DNA from: Betaproteobacteria bacterium Ga0077526
GTDB taxonomy: Bacteria > Pseudomonadota > Gammaproteobacteria > Burkholderiales > Ga0077523
NCBI GenBank assembly: GCA_001464765.1
Contig: LNDV01000016.1
Location: 1 to 64,000, forward strand
Direction: 5' to 3'
DNA length: 64,000 nucleotides
Shown: piece by piece, positions 34,569 to 43,325 of the stretch
Layout of the letters: each line of letters begins with the position of its first letter
Position numbering within the stretch: position 1 is the first letter of the stretch
Position numbers and translations under genes: made by a program
The notes under the pieces: model-generated
Database searches by the model: none
Told to the model about the DNA's origin: nothing
The model's input: only the letters and a program-made list of their open reading frames with translations

Positions 34569-35057
34569 GTGGAAGCATTCTTGGGTACGTTGCGGCGACT
34601 GGTGAACTGCTACCAGGCATTCGAGGCCTACTCGGCGGCACACATCCGCCCCCTGGGCCTCACGCCGGCGCAGTTCGACGTGGTGGCTACGCTGGGCAAT
34701 ACCCCGGGAATGAGTTGCCGGGAACTCGGCGAACGCACGCTCATCACAAAGGGAACACTCACAGGCGTGCTGGATCGACTCGAGGAACGGGGGCTGCTCA
34801 CCCGCACGCCGTGCGCCGAGAACCGCCGAAGCGTGACGGTGCGTCTTACCCGGGCAGGCGAAGCGATGTTCGCCAGTGTCTTCCCCGCCCACGTCGCACA
34901 TCTTCAGCGCGCCTTCTCGGCACTGTCCCCACAGGAACTCGAACGCATGAACGGATATCTGGAGCGCCTGAGCGCCCGCTTCGCCCCGGCCGACGACACC
35001 ACGGAATCGATGACGCCCAAGTCCCGCATGATCGCCGCGGCGCGGCGGAGCGCCTGA
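34569..35057 (+). CDS. MarR family transcriptional regulator
   Basis: A 162-residue winged-helix protein. The recognition region is visible as LGERTLITKGTLTGVLDRLE, followed by the wing LLTRTPCAENRRSVTVRLT. Dimer helices lie at both ends. GTG 34569 is chosen because the promoter lies upstream of it and the longer TTG frame starts inside the -35 box. Three cysteines (NCYQ, MSCRE, TPCAE) could sense oxidants, but this is only a possibility. Its stop is 1 base before the cytochrome b561 gene, so it probably controls the b561-YceI genes that follow. Confidence 0.9.
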   Translation: MEAFLGTLRRLVNCYQAFEAYSAAHIRPLGLTPAQFDVVATLGNTPGMSCRELGERTLITKGTLTGVLDRLEERGLLTRTPCAENRRSVTVRLTRAGEAMFASVFPAHVAHLQRAFSALSPQELERMNGYLERLSARFAPADDTTESMTPKSRMIAAARRSA

Positions 35058-35058
35058 C

Positions 35059-35613
35059 ATGCGCAGTGCCCGCTACAGCGCCGTTGCGATGATCCTGCAC
35101 TGGCTGATCGCGCTCGCGATCGCCGTCAATTTCGGGCTGGGTCTGTACATGTCGGACCTGCCGCTTTCGGTCGGCCCGATCAAGCTCAAGCTGTACTCGT
35201 ATCACAAGTGGGCCGGCGTCAGCATCTTCCTGCTGGTATTCGTGCGGATCGCGTGGCGGATGCTCAAGCGCCCGCCGGAACTCCCCGCGCACATGCCGGC
35301 GTGGGAACGGGTCGGTGCCGGGGTCTCGCATATCCTGCTCTATCTGCTGACGCTCGCGGTGCCCCTGTCGGGCTGGCTGTTCAGCTCGGCAAAGGGCTTC
35401 AAGACCGTCTACTTCGGCATCTGGCCCATCCCGGATCTGCTGGCCAAGGACACCCTGCTCGCCGAGGTTCTCGTCGAGTGGCACGAGAACCTTGCCTTCC
35501 TGATGGCCGCCCTTGTCGTCCTGCACGTGGCGGCGGCGTTGAAGCATCACCTGCTCGATCGCGACGACGTGCTTTCCCGCATGCTGCCGATCGTGCATCC
35601 CCGAAACCGATAG
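35059..35613 (+). CDS. Cytochrome b561 family protein
   Basis: A 184-residue membrane protein with four helices starting ILHWLIALAIAVNFGLGLYM. Histidines that would bind two b-type hemes are in place: ILHW, SYHKWAG, EWHENLA and VLHVAAALKHH. It would move electrons between quinones and periplasmic partners. Cytochrome b561 next to yceI is a common pair (yceJ-yceI in Escherichia coli). It is transcribed from the marR promoter and 11 bases before the first yceI gene. Confidence 0.92.
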   Translation: MRSARYSAVAMILHWLIALAIAVNFGLGLYMSDLPLSVGPIKLKLYSYHKWAGVSIFLLVFVRIAWRMLKRPPELPAHMPAWERVGAGVSHILLYLLTLAVPLSGWLFSSAKGFKTVYFGIWPIPDLLAKDTLLAEVLVEWHENLAFLMAALVVLHVAAALKHHLLDRDDVLSRMLPIVHPRNR

Positions 35614-35624
35614 GAGCCCGCCGC

Positions 35625-36185
35625 ATGCGCATTCGTCTGTCCGCACTCAGCCTGTTCGTCGCTCTGGTGCCCGCCGCCGCGATGGCCAACCCCCTCACGG
35701 TGGATCTGCCCAAGAGCGAGGTCGCCTTCGTATCCACCCAGATGGGCGTGCCGGTCGATGGCAAGTTCCGCAAGTTCGCCGCGCAGGTGGATTTCGACGC
35801 CAAGAAGCCCGAGGCCGCCAAGGTGAAGCTGGACATCGACATCGCCAGCATCGACGCCGGCAGTGCCGAAGCCAACGGCGAGGTCGTCGGCAAGAACTGG
35901 CTGGCGGCTGCGCGCTTCCCGCAGGCAACGTTCGTGTCCTCAGCGGTGAAGAGCACCGGCCCGAACCGCTACGAGGTGACGGGGCAGATGACCATCAAGG
36001 GCAAGACGCTCCCGCTCACCACGCCGTTCTCGGTGCGCACCCAGGGCACGTCCCAGGTGTTCGAAGGCACGTTCGTGATGAAGCGTGGCGACTTTGCCAT
36101 CGGTGAGGGCCCCTGGGCCGATCCCGAGACGGTCGCCAATGAAATCAAGGTGAAGTTCCGCCTCGTCGCCAACCCGGCGAAGTGA
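35625..36185 (+). CDS. YceI family periplasmic protein (paralogue 1)
   Basis: A 186-residue exported lipocalin-like protein: a signal peptide (MRIRLSALSLFVALVPAAAM) and then the YceI beta barrel, with SEVAFVSTQMGVPVDGKFRK and a domain end in KVKFRLVANPAK. YceI proteins bind long polyisoprenoids such as quinone precursors in their barrel. This copy is more divergent than the next two and lacks their cysteine pair. GGAG stands just before the ATG. The longer upstream frame runs inside the cytochrome gene. Confidence 0.9.
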   Translation: MRIRLSALSLFVALVPAAAMANPLTVDLPKSEVAFVSTQMGVPVDGKFRKFAAQVDFDAKKPEAAKVKLDIDIASIDAGSAEANGEVVGKNWLAAARFPQATFVSSAVKSTGPNRYEVTGQMTIKGKTLPLTTPFSVRTQGTSQVFEGTFVMKRGDFAIGEGPWADPETVANEIKVKFRLVANPAK

Positions 36186-36243
36186 CGACCGCAGCCTTGC
36201 GCCCGACTGCAGTTTCCTGAAACGACCCCGAAGAGGTAACGGC

Positions 36244-36822
36244 ATGAAGAAAACACTCGTCTCGGCCGCGCTGGCCAGCATCGCTGCCATCACGAGCATC
36301 GGCGCGGAGGCGGCGCCCGAGAACTACGTCCTGGACGGCCGCCATTCGTTCCCGGTGTTCCAGGTGAACCACCTGGGCCTGTCGCTGCAGTGGGGCCGGT
36401 TCAAGAAGGCCTCGGGCCGCATCGTCGTCGACCGGGAGGCGCGCTCCGGGTCCGTCGATCTCAGCATCGACGCGGCGTCCATCGACATGGGTCTCGACAA
36501 GTGGGACGAAGTCATGCGCAGCGAGGATTACTTCAACGTCGCGCAGTTCCCGACCCTCACGTTCCGTTCTTCGAAGCTGCTGTTCGACGGGGACAAGGTC
36601 TCCGGCGCAGAAGGCGAATTCACGATGCTCGGCGTGACGCGCCCGGCCACGGTATCGCTCGCCGGCTTCAACTGCATCGTCCACCCGATCAACAAGAAGA
36701 ATGTATGCGGAGGCATGGCCAGCGCCACGATCCGCCGCTCCGAGTTCGGCATGACCAAGGGCATTCCCGGCACGGCGGACGAAGTCCGGCTGAACATGGC
36801 CGTCGAAGCCTTCAAGGAATAA
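36244..36822 (+). CDS. YceI family periplasmic protein (paralogue 2)
   Basis: A 192-residue YceI protein with a signal peptide (MKKTLVSAALASIAAITSIG). The barrel carries the conserved opening YVLDGRHSFPVFQVNHLGLS and FNCIVHPINKKNVCGG, a cysteine pair near the lipid-binding end. It is clearly the closest relative of the following gene. AGAGG precedes the ATG. It lies 58 bases after paralogue 1. Confidence 0.92.
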   Translation: MKKTLVSAALASIAAITSIGAEAAPENYVLDGRHSFPVFQVNHLGLSLQWGRFKKASGRIVVDREARSGSVDLSIDAASIDMGLDKWDEVMRSEDYFNVAQFPTLTFRSSKLLFDGDKVSGAEGEFTMLGVTRPATVSLAGFNCIVHPINKKNVCGGMASATIRRSEFGMTKGIPGTADEVRLNMAVEAFKE

Positions 36823-36923
36823 ACGCGCTTTCCCACTCGACGGTTTGAACGCGAAGACCCTCGACGGGTATCAACAGATCGTCGCCATCCGTTCCCGATC
36901 CTCAACTCAGGAGTTACGTACCG

Positions 36924-37490
36924 ATGAAACGCACCCTCGCCGCTCTCGCAATCGCCCTGCCGCTGTCCACCCCTGCCTTCGCCGCTGACTCGTACACGGT
37001 GGACCCGAGCCATACCTACCCGAGCTTCGAACTGAACCACCTCGGCTTCTCGATCCAGCGCGGCAGCTTCGACAAGTCCGCCGGCAAGATCACGCTGGAC
37101 ACCGCCGCGAAGTCCGGCTCGATCGAAATCACGATCGACACCGCCTCGATCAACACCGGCCACGGCAAGCGCGACGACCACCTGCGCAGTGAGGATTTCT
37201 TCAACGTCGCCAAGTTCCCCACCATGACCTTCAAGTCGACCAAGCTCAAGTTCAACGGCGACAAGGTGGTGGGCGCGGACGGCGAGCTCACGCTCCTGGG
37301 CGTGACCAAGCCGGTCAGCCTCAATGTCGACTGGTTCGCCTGCGGCACGCACCCCATCAACAAGAAGGCCGTGTGCGGCGCAAACGCCACCACCTCCCTG
37401 AAGCGCTCGGACTTCGGCCTGGCGGCCTATGTCCCCGCCGTGGGTGACGAGGTCAAGATCGCCATCCAGGTCGAAGCGTTCAAGGACTGA
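36924..37490 (+). CDS. YceI family periplasmic protein (paralogue 3)
   Basis: A 188-residue YceI protein with a signal peptide ending ...TPAFA. It contains YTVDPSHTYPSFELNHLGFS, the family opening with the lipid-barrel loop, and FACGTHPINKKAVCGA, the same cysteine pair as paralogue 2. A clear AGGAG lies upstream. The 101-base gap before it holds no evident terminator, so it may share the marR transcript. Confidence 0.93.
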   Translation: MKRTLAALAIALPLSTPAFAADSYTVDPSHTYPSFELNHLGFSIQRGSFDKSAGKITLDTAAKSGSIEITIDTASINTGHGKRDDHLRSEDFFNVAKFPTMTFKSTKLKFNGDKVVGADGELTLLGVTKPVSLNVDWFACGTHPINKKAVCGANATTSLKRSDFGLAAYVPAVGDEVKIAIQVEAFKD

Positions 37491-37522
37491 ATTTTTTCCG
37501 CGTGGGGCGGTCGCAGGCGTTG

Positions 37523-37981
37523 ATGGATACTTCTTTTCTTCGCCCGATCGCCCTCGCCGCGGTCATGGCTATCGCCGCCCCTGCCTCGGCCCAGGTCTAC
37601 AAATGGGTCGATGCGCAGGGGCGTACGCATTACGGGGAACGCCCGCCCGAGGCACTCGACGCCACCAAGCTGGGCATCCAGCTCGAAGGCAACGACCCTC
37701 CGGACAAGCCCCCGGGCTGCTACACCATCCAGTGCCAGTACGAACGGATGCGGCAGGACCGTCTCATCCGGGAGGCCGAATGGCGCAAGGAAATGGAAAC
37801 CCGGGCCCGCGTCGCGGAGGCGCAGCGGGCCGCCCAGCAGCGCGCCAACCCGCCATCTCAGATTCCCCATGAGCCGATCTACGCCCCGATCTACCGCCGG
37901 GGAATCGTTGTACCGGGCCAGCCGCGCCCCGTGCAACCGCCGCCGGCGTCCGAACCGGGCGTTCGGCTGAGAATGCCGTGA
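37523..37981 (+). CDS. DUF4124 exported protein (first of a tandem pair)
   Basis: A 152-residue exported protein: a signal peptide (MDTSFLRPIALAAVMAIAAP) then a DUF4124 module, VYKWVDAQGRTHYGERPP, common in betaproteobacterial and gammaproteobacterial envelope proteins. After it comes GCYTIQCQYERMRQDRL with a C-x4-C pair, shared with the next gene, then a proline-rich tail. ATG 37523 is used; GTG 37502 in the same frame would spoil the signal peptide. Its stop overlaps the next start by 4 bases (GTGA). Confidence 0.85.
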   Translation: MDTSFLRPIALAAVMAIAAPASAQVYKWVDAQGRTHYGERPPEALDATKLGIQLEGNDPPDKPPGCYTIQCQYERMRQDRLIREAEWRKEMETRARVAEAQRAAQQRANPPSQIPHEPIYAPIYRRGIVVPGQPRPVQPPPASEPGVRLRMP

Positions 37982-38544
37982 TCCCCATGAATCCCCGCCA
38001 TCGTCCGATCCTCCCCGGCGCCCTTTGCCTCGTCATCGCCCTCTCCCTTTCGGGTCAGGTAGCAGGCGGAGATGTGTTTCGATGGAAGGACTCCCAGGGC
38101 CGGACGCACTACAGCGAGTCTCCCCCGGACGGTACCAAGGGCCGAAACACCGGCATCGCGGCGCAGGTGCCCGGCAATCCGCCGGTGGCTGCCAGAAAGC
38201 CCCCCGAATGCCAGACGGTGCAGTGTCAGTACGAGCGGATGCGCCGCTATCGCCTCGAAGACGAAGCCGCCCATCGCAGCGAACGGGTCGCCCGCTCCCA
38301 GGATCAGGCGGCGCGCGGTGCGAGTCCGCGAGGGATGAGCTTCGATGTGTTCGCCCGGCTGGAGCGGGGCATGAGCGAAGGGGAAGTCATGGACAGGGCC
38401 GGGCCGCCGGATCACGAAGCCTTCGATGGCGCGCTAGGCGCCAAGACGTGGTCCTATCTGCCCACCGCCACCGACCCGTTCACCACGAGAGTGATTCTCC
38501 GGGGCGGGCAGGTGTTCGAGATCGATCGAATCCGCCGGCTCTGA
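37978..38544 (+). CDS. DUF4124 protein with BamE/SmpA-like C-terminus
   Basis: A 188-residue protein. Signal peptide, then the DUF4124 core VFRWKDSQGRTHYSESPPDG, then ECQTVQCQYERMRRYRLEDE, the same cysteine motif as the preceding protein. A C-terminal segment FARLERGMSEGEVMDRAGPP with a following strand rich in VILRGG looks like the SmpA/OmlA (BamE) fold. The GTG start overlaps the preceding stop and has GAG six bases upstream; an ATG at 37987 is possible. It converges on the Rieske gene at 38563. Confidence 0.78.
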   Translation: MIPMNPRHRPILPGALCLVIALSLSGQVAGGDVFRWKDSQGRTHYSESPPDGTKGRNTGIAAQVPGNPPVAARKPPECQTVQCQYERMRRYRLEDEAAHRSERVARSQDQAARGASPRGMSFDVFARLERGMSEGEVMDRAGPPDHEAFDGALGAKTWSYLPTATDPFTTRVILRGGQVFEIDRIRRL

Positions 38545-38562
38545 CGGAATCACCGGCGCCGG

Positions 38563-38880
38563 TCAGTCCCAGCGGTCGTCCCGCGTGAAGATCTGACCGC
38601 CTTCCACCTTGACGGGAAAGGTCAGCGTCGGTTCGAAGGCAGGTGCGGTGAGTGCCGCGCCGGTACGGATGGCGAAGCGCGCCCCGTGTCGCGGACAGAC
38701 GATTTCCTCGCCTTCCACGCAGCCGCCAGTCAGTTGGCCGCCGTCGTGCGTGCAGACATCCTCGAGCGCGAAGAACTCACCTCCCAGGTTGAATACCACC
38801 ACCGCTGTGCCGTCGACATCGACGACACGATGCGTCCCCGGGGCGAACCCGTCCACGGCACCGACAGACACCCACTCCAT
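38563..38880 (-). CDS. Rieske [2Fe-2S] ferredoxin
   Basis: A 105-residue single-domain Rieske protein. Cluster ligands are in place: CTHDGG supplies Cys and His, and CPRHGARF supplies Cys and His. It would be a small soluble electron carrier, as in NirD-like and dioxygenase-ferredoxin proteins. It is the last gene of the SUF operon, 2 bases after nfu, a frequent position for a Rieske protein in SUF clusters. Confidence 0.92.
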   Translation of the reverse strand: MEWVSVGAVDGFAPGTHRVVDVDGTAVVVFNLGGEFFALEDVCTHDGGQLTGGCVEGEEIVCPRHGARFAIRTGAALTAPAFEPTLTFPVKVEGGQIFTRDDRWD

Positions 38881-38882
38881 CG

Positions 38883-39449
38883 TCAGACGGGCACGACTTC
38901 GAGCATGGGGTCGATCTGGTGCACGAGCCCTTCGATCCCGGCGAGTGTGCCGGACAGGGAACTCGGGCAGCTTCCGCAGGCGCCCTGATAGTGGACCTGC
39001 AGTTGATTGCCTTCGAGACCGACGATGAAGATGTCGCCGCCATCGCCCTGCAGGAACGGGCGCACGCGCTCATCCAGCAGTTCGCTGATCGCCACCAGCT
39101 TCTCCAGTTCCTCGACCGAGTAACGCTCGGGATCCAGGAGCGCCGAGTTGGCCGCCCCCAGGGATTCGGAGCGTTCCTCGGCAGCGGGGGCTTCGCGGAT
39201 CGGCACCGCAAGCTGCTTCAGCAGCGAAGTCCATTCGGCGGATCCGTCCTGGGTGACGGTGAGCCAGTGGTCGACATAGAAGACGTTCGTCACGCCCTCG
39301 ATGGCGAACAGCGCCCGCGCAAGGGAATCGGCCTCGGCTTCCTGCGCACTGTCGAAGGAATGCGCGATACCCCACGTGAGCGGTTCCTTGAGGATGAACT
39401 TCCGCGCGTTCGGGTTCGGCGTGACTTCGATATCTGCGATCTTGGGCAT
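38883..39449 (-). CDS. NfuA-like Fe-S carrier protein with Nfu N-terminal domain
   Basis: A 188-residue protein. Residues 1-90 are an Nfu_N domain (MPKIADIEVTPNPNARKFIL). Residues from about 110 form a NifU C-terminal domain with the cluster-binding CxxC in QGACGSCPSS. Such proteins deliver 4Fe-4S clusters to targets such as radical-SAM enzymes. It lies 56 bases after sufU in the SUF operon, next to the Rieske gene. Confidence 0.92.
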   Translation of the reverse strand: MPKIADIEVTPNPNARKFILKEPLTWGIAHSFDSAQEAEADSLARALFAIEGVTNVFYVDHWLTVTQDGSAEWTSLLKQLAVPIREAPAAEERSESLGAANSALLDPERYSVEELEKLVAISELLDERVRPFLQGDGGDIFIVGLEGNQLQVHYQGACGSCPSSLSGTLAGIEGLVHQIDPMLEVVPV

Positions 39450-39505
39450 CTACGTCTTCTCGTCGTGTCGGACGTCTTGTTGTCGGGAGGTCGCCTGCTG
39501 CCGTC

Positions 39506-39982
39506 TCAAGTGCCCGGAGCGAGGGGATCCTGGTCCCCTTCGGTGGAGGTCGTCTGCTGCGATGTAAGCGCGGCATGCAACGTATGCCACGGGAGCACCG
39601 CGCACTTCACGCGGGACGGCAGGTCCTTCACGCCCGCGAACACGCCGAGTCGTCCCAGGTGATTCGGCTGCGCACCCACGTCGAGGTCGCCGGTCACCAT
39701 CGAACGAAACTCCCCCACGAGTCCCTCGGCATCCTCGACGCGCTTGCCCTTCACCGCGGCCGTCATCATGGAGGCCGACGCCTTGCAGATGGCGCAGGAC
39801 TGGCCCTCGAAGGCAATGCCCGAGATGGTGCCGTCGTTCACGTGCAGGTGGAGCCAGATGTGATCGCCGCACAGCGGATTGAGGCCTTCCGAGCTGTGCG
39901 TGGCCGCATCGAGCTTGCCGTAGTTCCTCGGCTTGCGGTTGTGATCCAGGATGACTTCCTGGTAGAGCTGTTTGCTGTCCAT
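39506..39982 (-). CDS. sufU: SUF Fe-S assembly protein SufU
   Basis: A 158-residue NifU-type protein. The three zinc-binding cysteines are in NPLCGD, SCAICKAS (the second Cys of which fits the active site) and VKCAVLPWHTL, and GLNPLCGDHIWL is typical of SufU. SufU takes persulphide sulphur from SufS and is more common in Gram-positive bacteria; its pairing with SufBCDS here instead of SufE is notable. The C-terminal 20 residues are low complexity. It lies 6 bases after sufS. Confidence 0.94.
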   Translation of the reverse strand: MDSKQLYQEVILDHNRKPRNYGKLDAATHSSEGLNPLCGDHIWLHLHVNDGTISGIAFEGQSCAICKASASMMTAAVKGKRVEDAEGLVGEFRSMVTGDLDVGAQPNHLGRLGVFAGVKDLPSRVKCAVLPWHTLHAALTSQQTTSTEGDQDPLAPGT

Positions 39983-39988
39983 GCGGCG

Positions 39989-41257
39989 TCAGGCGAACAT
40001 GTCCCGCACTTTCACCACGGCCGCCACGAGCGCATCGACTTCCGCATGGGTGTTGTAGAGCGCGAACGACGCGCGCGCAGTCGCCGGGACCCGGAACCGC
40101 TGCATCACCGGCTGGGCGCAGTGATGGCCCGTCCGCACTGCCACGCCGTCTTCATCGAGCAGCGTGCCCACATCGTGCGGGTGCACTTCGCCCACGTAGA
40201 ACGACAGCACGGCCGCCTTGTGTCGCGCCGTGCCGATGATGCGCACGCCACCCACTTCGAGCATGCGCTCGGTCGCGTAGGCAAGCAGCGCTTCTTCATG
40301 CGCGGCGATCCGGTCCATCCCGATGGCCGACAGGTAGTCGAGCGCCGCCCCCAGGCCGATCATCGGGGCGATGGGAGGCGTCCCCGCCTCGAACTTGTGC
40401 GGAATGGTGTTGTACGTCGTCTTCTCGAAGGTGACCGACAGGATCATGTCGCCGCCGCCCTTGAAGGGCTGCATCTTCTCCAGCAGCGCGGCCTTGCCGT
40501 AGAGCGCGCCGCTGCCCGTCGGGCCGCAGACCTTGTGCCCCGAAAAGCAGTAGAAGTCACAGTCCAGCGCCTGCACGTCGACAGGCAGATGCGGGGTCGC
40601 CTGCGCGCCGTCCACGAGAATCGGCACGCCATGGGAGTGCGCGACGTCGATGAGGTGCTTGATCGGCGTGATCGTGCCGAGCGCATTCGACACATGCGTC
40701 ACCGCGGCGAACTTCGTCCGGGCGTTGAACAGCTTCTCGTACTCCTCGACGATGAGTTCACCGCTGTCGTCGATCGGGGCGACCTTCAGCACCGCGCCCT
40801 TCTCTTCGCAGAGCATCTGCCACGGCACGATATTGGAGTGGTGCTCCATGTACGTGATGATGATCTCGTCGCCCGCGCCGATGAAACGCCGGCCGTACCC
40901 GTGCATCACGAGGTTGATGGCTTCGGTGGTGCCGGTAGTGAAGATGATCTCGCGGTCTTCGCGGGCGTTGAGGAACCGCTGCACGCTGATGCGGGCCTGC
41001 TCGTACGCTCGGGTGGCGGTCTCGGACAGGTAGTGCACGCCGCGGTGGATGTTGGCGTGCTCGTGCGTCTGGTATCGCACGAGGCGGTCGATCACCTGCT
41101 GGGGCATCTGGCTCGATGCGGCGTTGTCGAGAAACACCAGCGGCTTCCCGTGGGGTCTCACGTTCGTGAGAATCGGGAAGTCCGCGCGGATGCGCTCTAC
41201 GTCGAGTGGTTTGGTGGCGTCGCCGGCCGGCGGCTGCCTGAGGGCCTGCACTGTCAT
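39989..41257 (-). CDS. sufS: Cysteine desulfurase SufS
   Basis: A 422-residue PLP enzyme. It takes sulphur from cysteine to SufU. Evident are the PLP lysine in CFSGHKVCGPTG, the HHSN motif in EHHSNIVPW, and the catalytic cysteine in VRTGHHCAQPVMQRF. Start 41257 (MTVQALRQPP) was chosen because the longer frame runs inside sufD, whose stop overlaps this start by 4 bases. The order sufB-sufC-sufD-sufS-sufU is complete. Confidence 0.95.
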   Translation of the reverse strand: MTVQALRQPPAGDATKPLDVERIRADFPILTNVRPHGKPLVFLDNAASSQMPQQVIDRLVRYQTHEHANIHRGVHYLSETATRAYEQARISVQRFLNAREDREIIFTTGTTEAINLVMHGYGRRFIGAGDEIIITYMEHHSNIVPWQMLCEEKGAVLKVAPIDDSGELIVEEYEKLFNARTKFAAVTHVSNALGTITPIKHLIDVAHSHGVPILVDGAQATPHLPVDVQALDCDFYCFSGHKVCGPTGSGALYGKAALLEKMQPFKGGGDMILSVTFEKTTYNTIPHKFEAGTPPIAPMIGLGAALDYLSAIGMDRIAAHEEALLAYATERMLEVGGVRIIGTARHKAAVLSFYVGEVHPHDVGTLLDEDGVAVRTGHHCAQPVMQRFRVPATARASFALYNTHAEVDALVAAVVKVRDMFA

Positions 41258-42546
41258 GGGATCTCCGGACCTCCCGTCCGTTCGATGATTCGCGCCTGCA
41301 GGGCCCGCACGACGGACGGGACGGGAATCCTCACGACCATGTCCGCGGCAAAGGCGTACGTCAGCAGGTTGCGTGCTTCGGGTTCCGCAAGACCGCGGCT
41401 GCGCAGATAGAACACCTCTTCCGCTTCGAGCTGGCCGACGGTCGCGCCGTGGGCGCACTTGACGTCATCGGCAAAGATCTCGAGCTGGGGCTTGGTATCC
41501 ACCCGAGCCTTGTCGGAGAGAAGCAGATTGCGGCTCTCCTGCGTGGAATTGGTCTGCTGCGCCCCCTCGCGCACGAGGATGCGACCGTTGAACACGGCAT
41601 GGGCACCGTCGGCCACGACGCACTTGTGCATCTGCCGGCTGGTGCCGTGGGCGCGCGCGTGGTCGATGAACGAATGGGTGTCCGCCAGCTGGCGTGTGCC
41701 GAGCAGCGCAAGACCGTCCATCTCGAAGTGCGTGCCTTCGCCGTCCTGGCGAACGTTGGCGTTGTGTCGCGACAGGCGCGCGCCCATCGCCACGGACCAG
41801 CATCGATACCGTCCGTCGCGTGCGACGGACGCCGCGCTCGTCCCGATGTGATAAGCCGCCTTACCTTCCCGCTGGAGGCGGACATGTCGAACCTCGGCAT
41901 TCTCCGCGACGGCGATTTCGACCACGGCGTTGGCGCAGTACGCACCATCGACCGTGCCGATGTGATCCTCGACGAACAGCATGTCGCTGCCGGATTCCGC
42001 CACCACCAGCAACCGCGGATGCGACACCGCGTTGGCTTCCGTGTTGAGGAACAGGCAATGGAGCGGTTTGTCGATCGTCACGCCGCGCGGCACACGCACG
42101 GCGACCGCATCGCTCATGGCGGCCGTGTTGGCGGCGACGAACGCGTCCTGAGCGAAGGCAGCAATCTGACCGAGATGTGCGGACAACCACGCGGCATCGG
42201 CGAACTCACCCCGCAGACGCACGACCTCGAGCCCGGAACCGCCGATACCTTCGGAGAGATCCTCGCGGAACGCACCGTTCACGAAGACGAGGCGACTGCC
42301 CGCCTCCGCGATGCGATGTGCCTCGACGTCGACCGCGCCGGATTCGCCCGGCGCGTGCAGCGCGAGGCGGTAGAGCGGCGTGAGATCGGTGAAGCGCCAG
42401 TCCTCGTCACGCGTGGTGGGGGCCGACAGGGCGTTGGCGCGCTCCAGCGCATTGGCGCGAAGCTGCTTCAGCCACTGACGCGCACCGCCGGGCGCCGCCC
42501 CGGCCAGGAGGGTCGAAAGAAAACTGCCGGATGCCTGAGCTGCCAT
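41254..42546 (-). CDS. sufD: Fe-S assembly scaffold protein SufD
   Basis: A 430-residue SufBD-fold protein. It starts after a helical N-terminus, with DEDWRFTDLTPLYRL, and the beta-helix core follows, ending CAHGATVGQLEAEEVFYLRS with RGLAEPEARNLLTYAFA, as in SufD. With SufB and SufC it forms the scaffold complex that builds the cluster. It lies 5 bases after sufC. Confidence 0.95.
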   Translation of the reverse strand: MAAQASGSFLSTLLAGAAPGGARQWLKQLRANALERANALSAPTTRDEDWRFTDLTPLYRLALHAPGESGAVDVEAHRIAEAGSRLVFVNGAFREDLSEGIGGSGLEVVRLRGEFADAAWLSAHLGQIAAFAQDAFVAANTAAMSDAVAVRVPRGVTIDKPLHCLFLNTEANAVSHPRLLVVAESGSDMLFVEDHIGTVDGAYCANAVVEIAVAENAEVRHVRLQREGKAAYHIGTSAASVARDGRYRCWSVAMGARLSRHNANVRQDGEGTHFEMDGLALLGTRQLADTHSFIDHARAHGTSRQMHKCVVADGAHAVFNGRILVREGAQQTNSTQESRNLLLSDKARVDTKPQLEIFADDVKCAHGATVGQLEAEEVFYLRSRGLAEPEARNLLTYAFAADMVVRIPVPSVVRALQARIIERTGGPEIP

Positions 42547-42551
42547 GGTGC

Positions 42552-43321
<770 letters not shown>

Positions 43322-43325
<4 letters not shown>

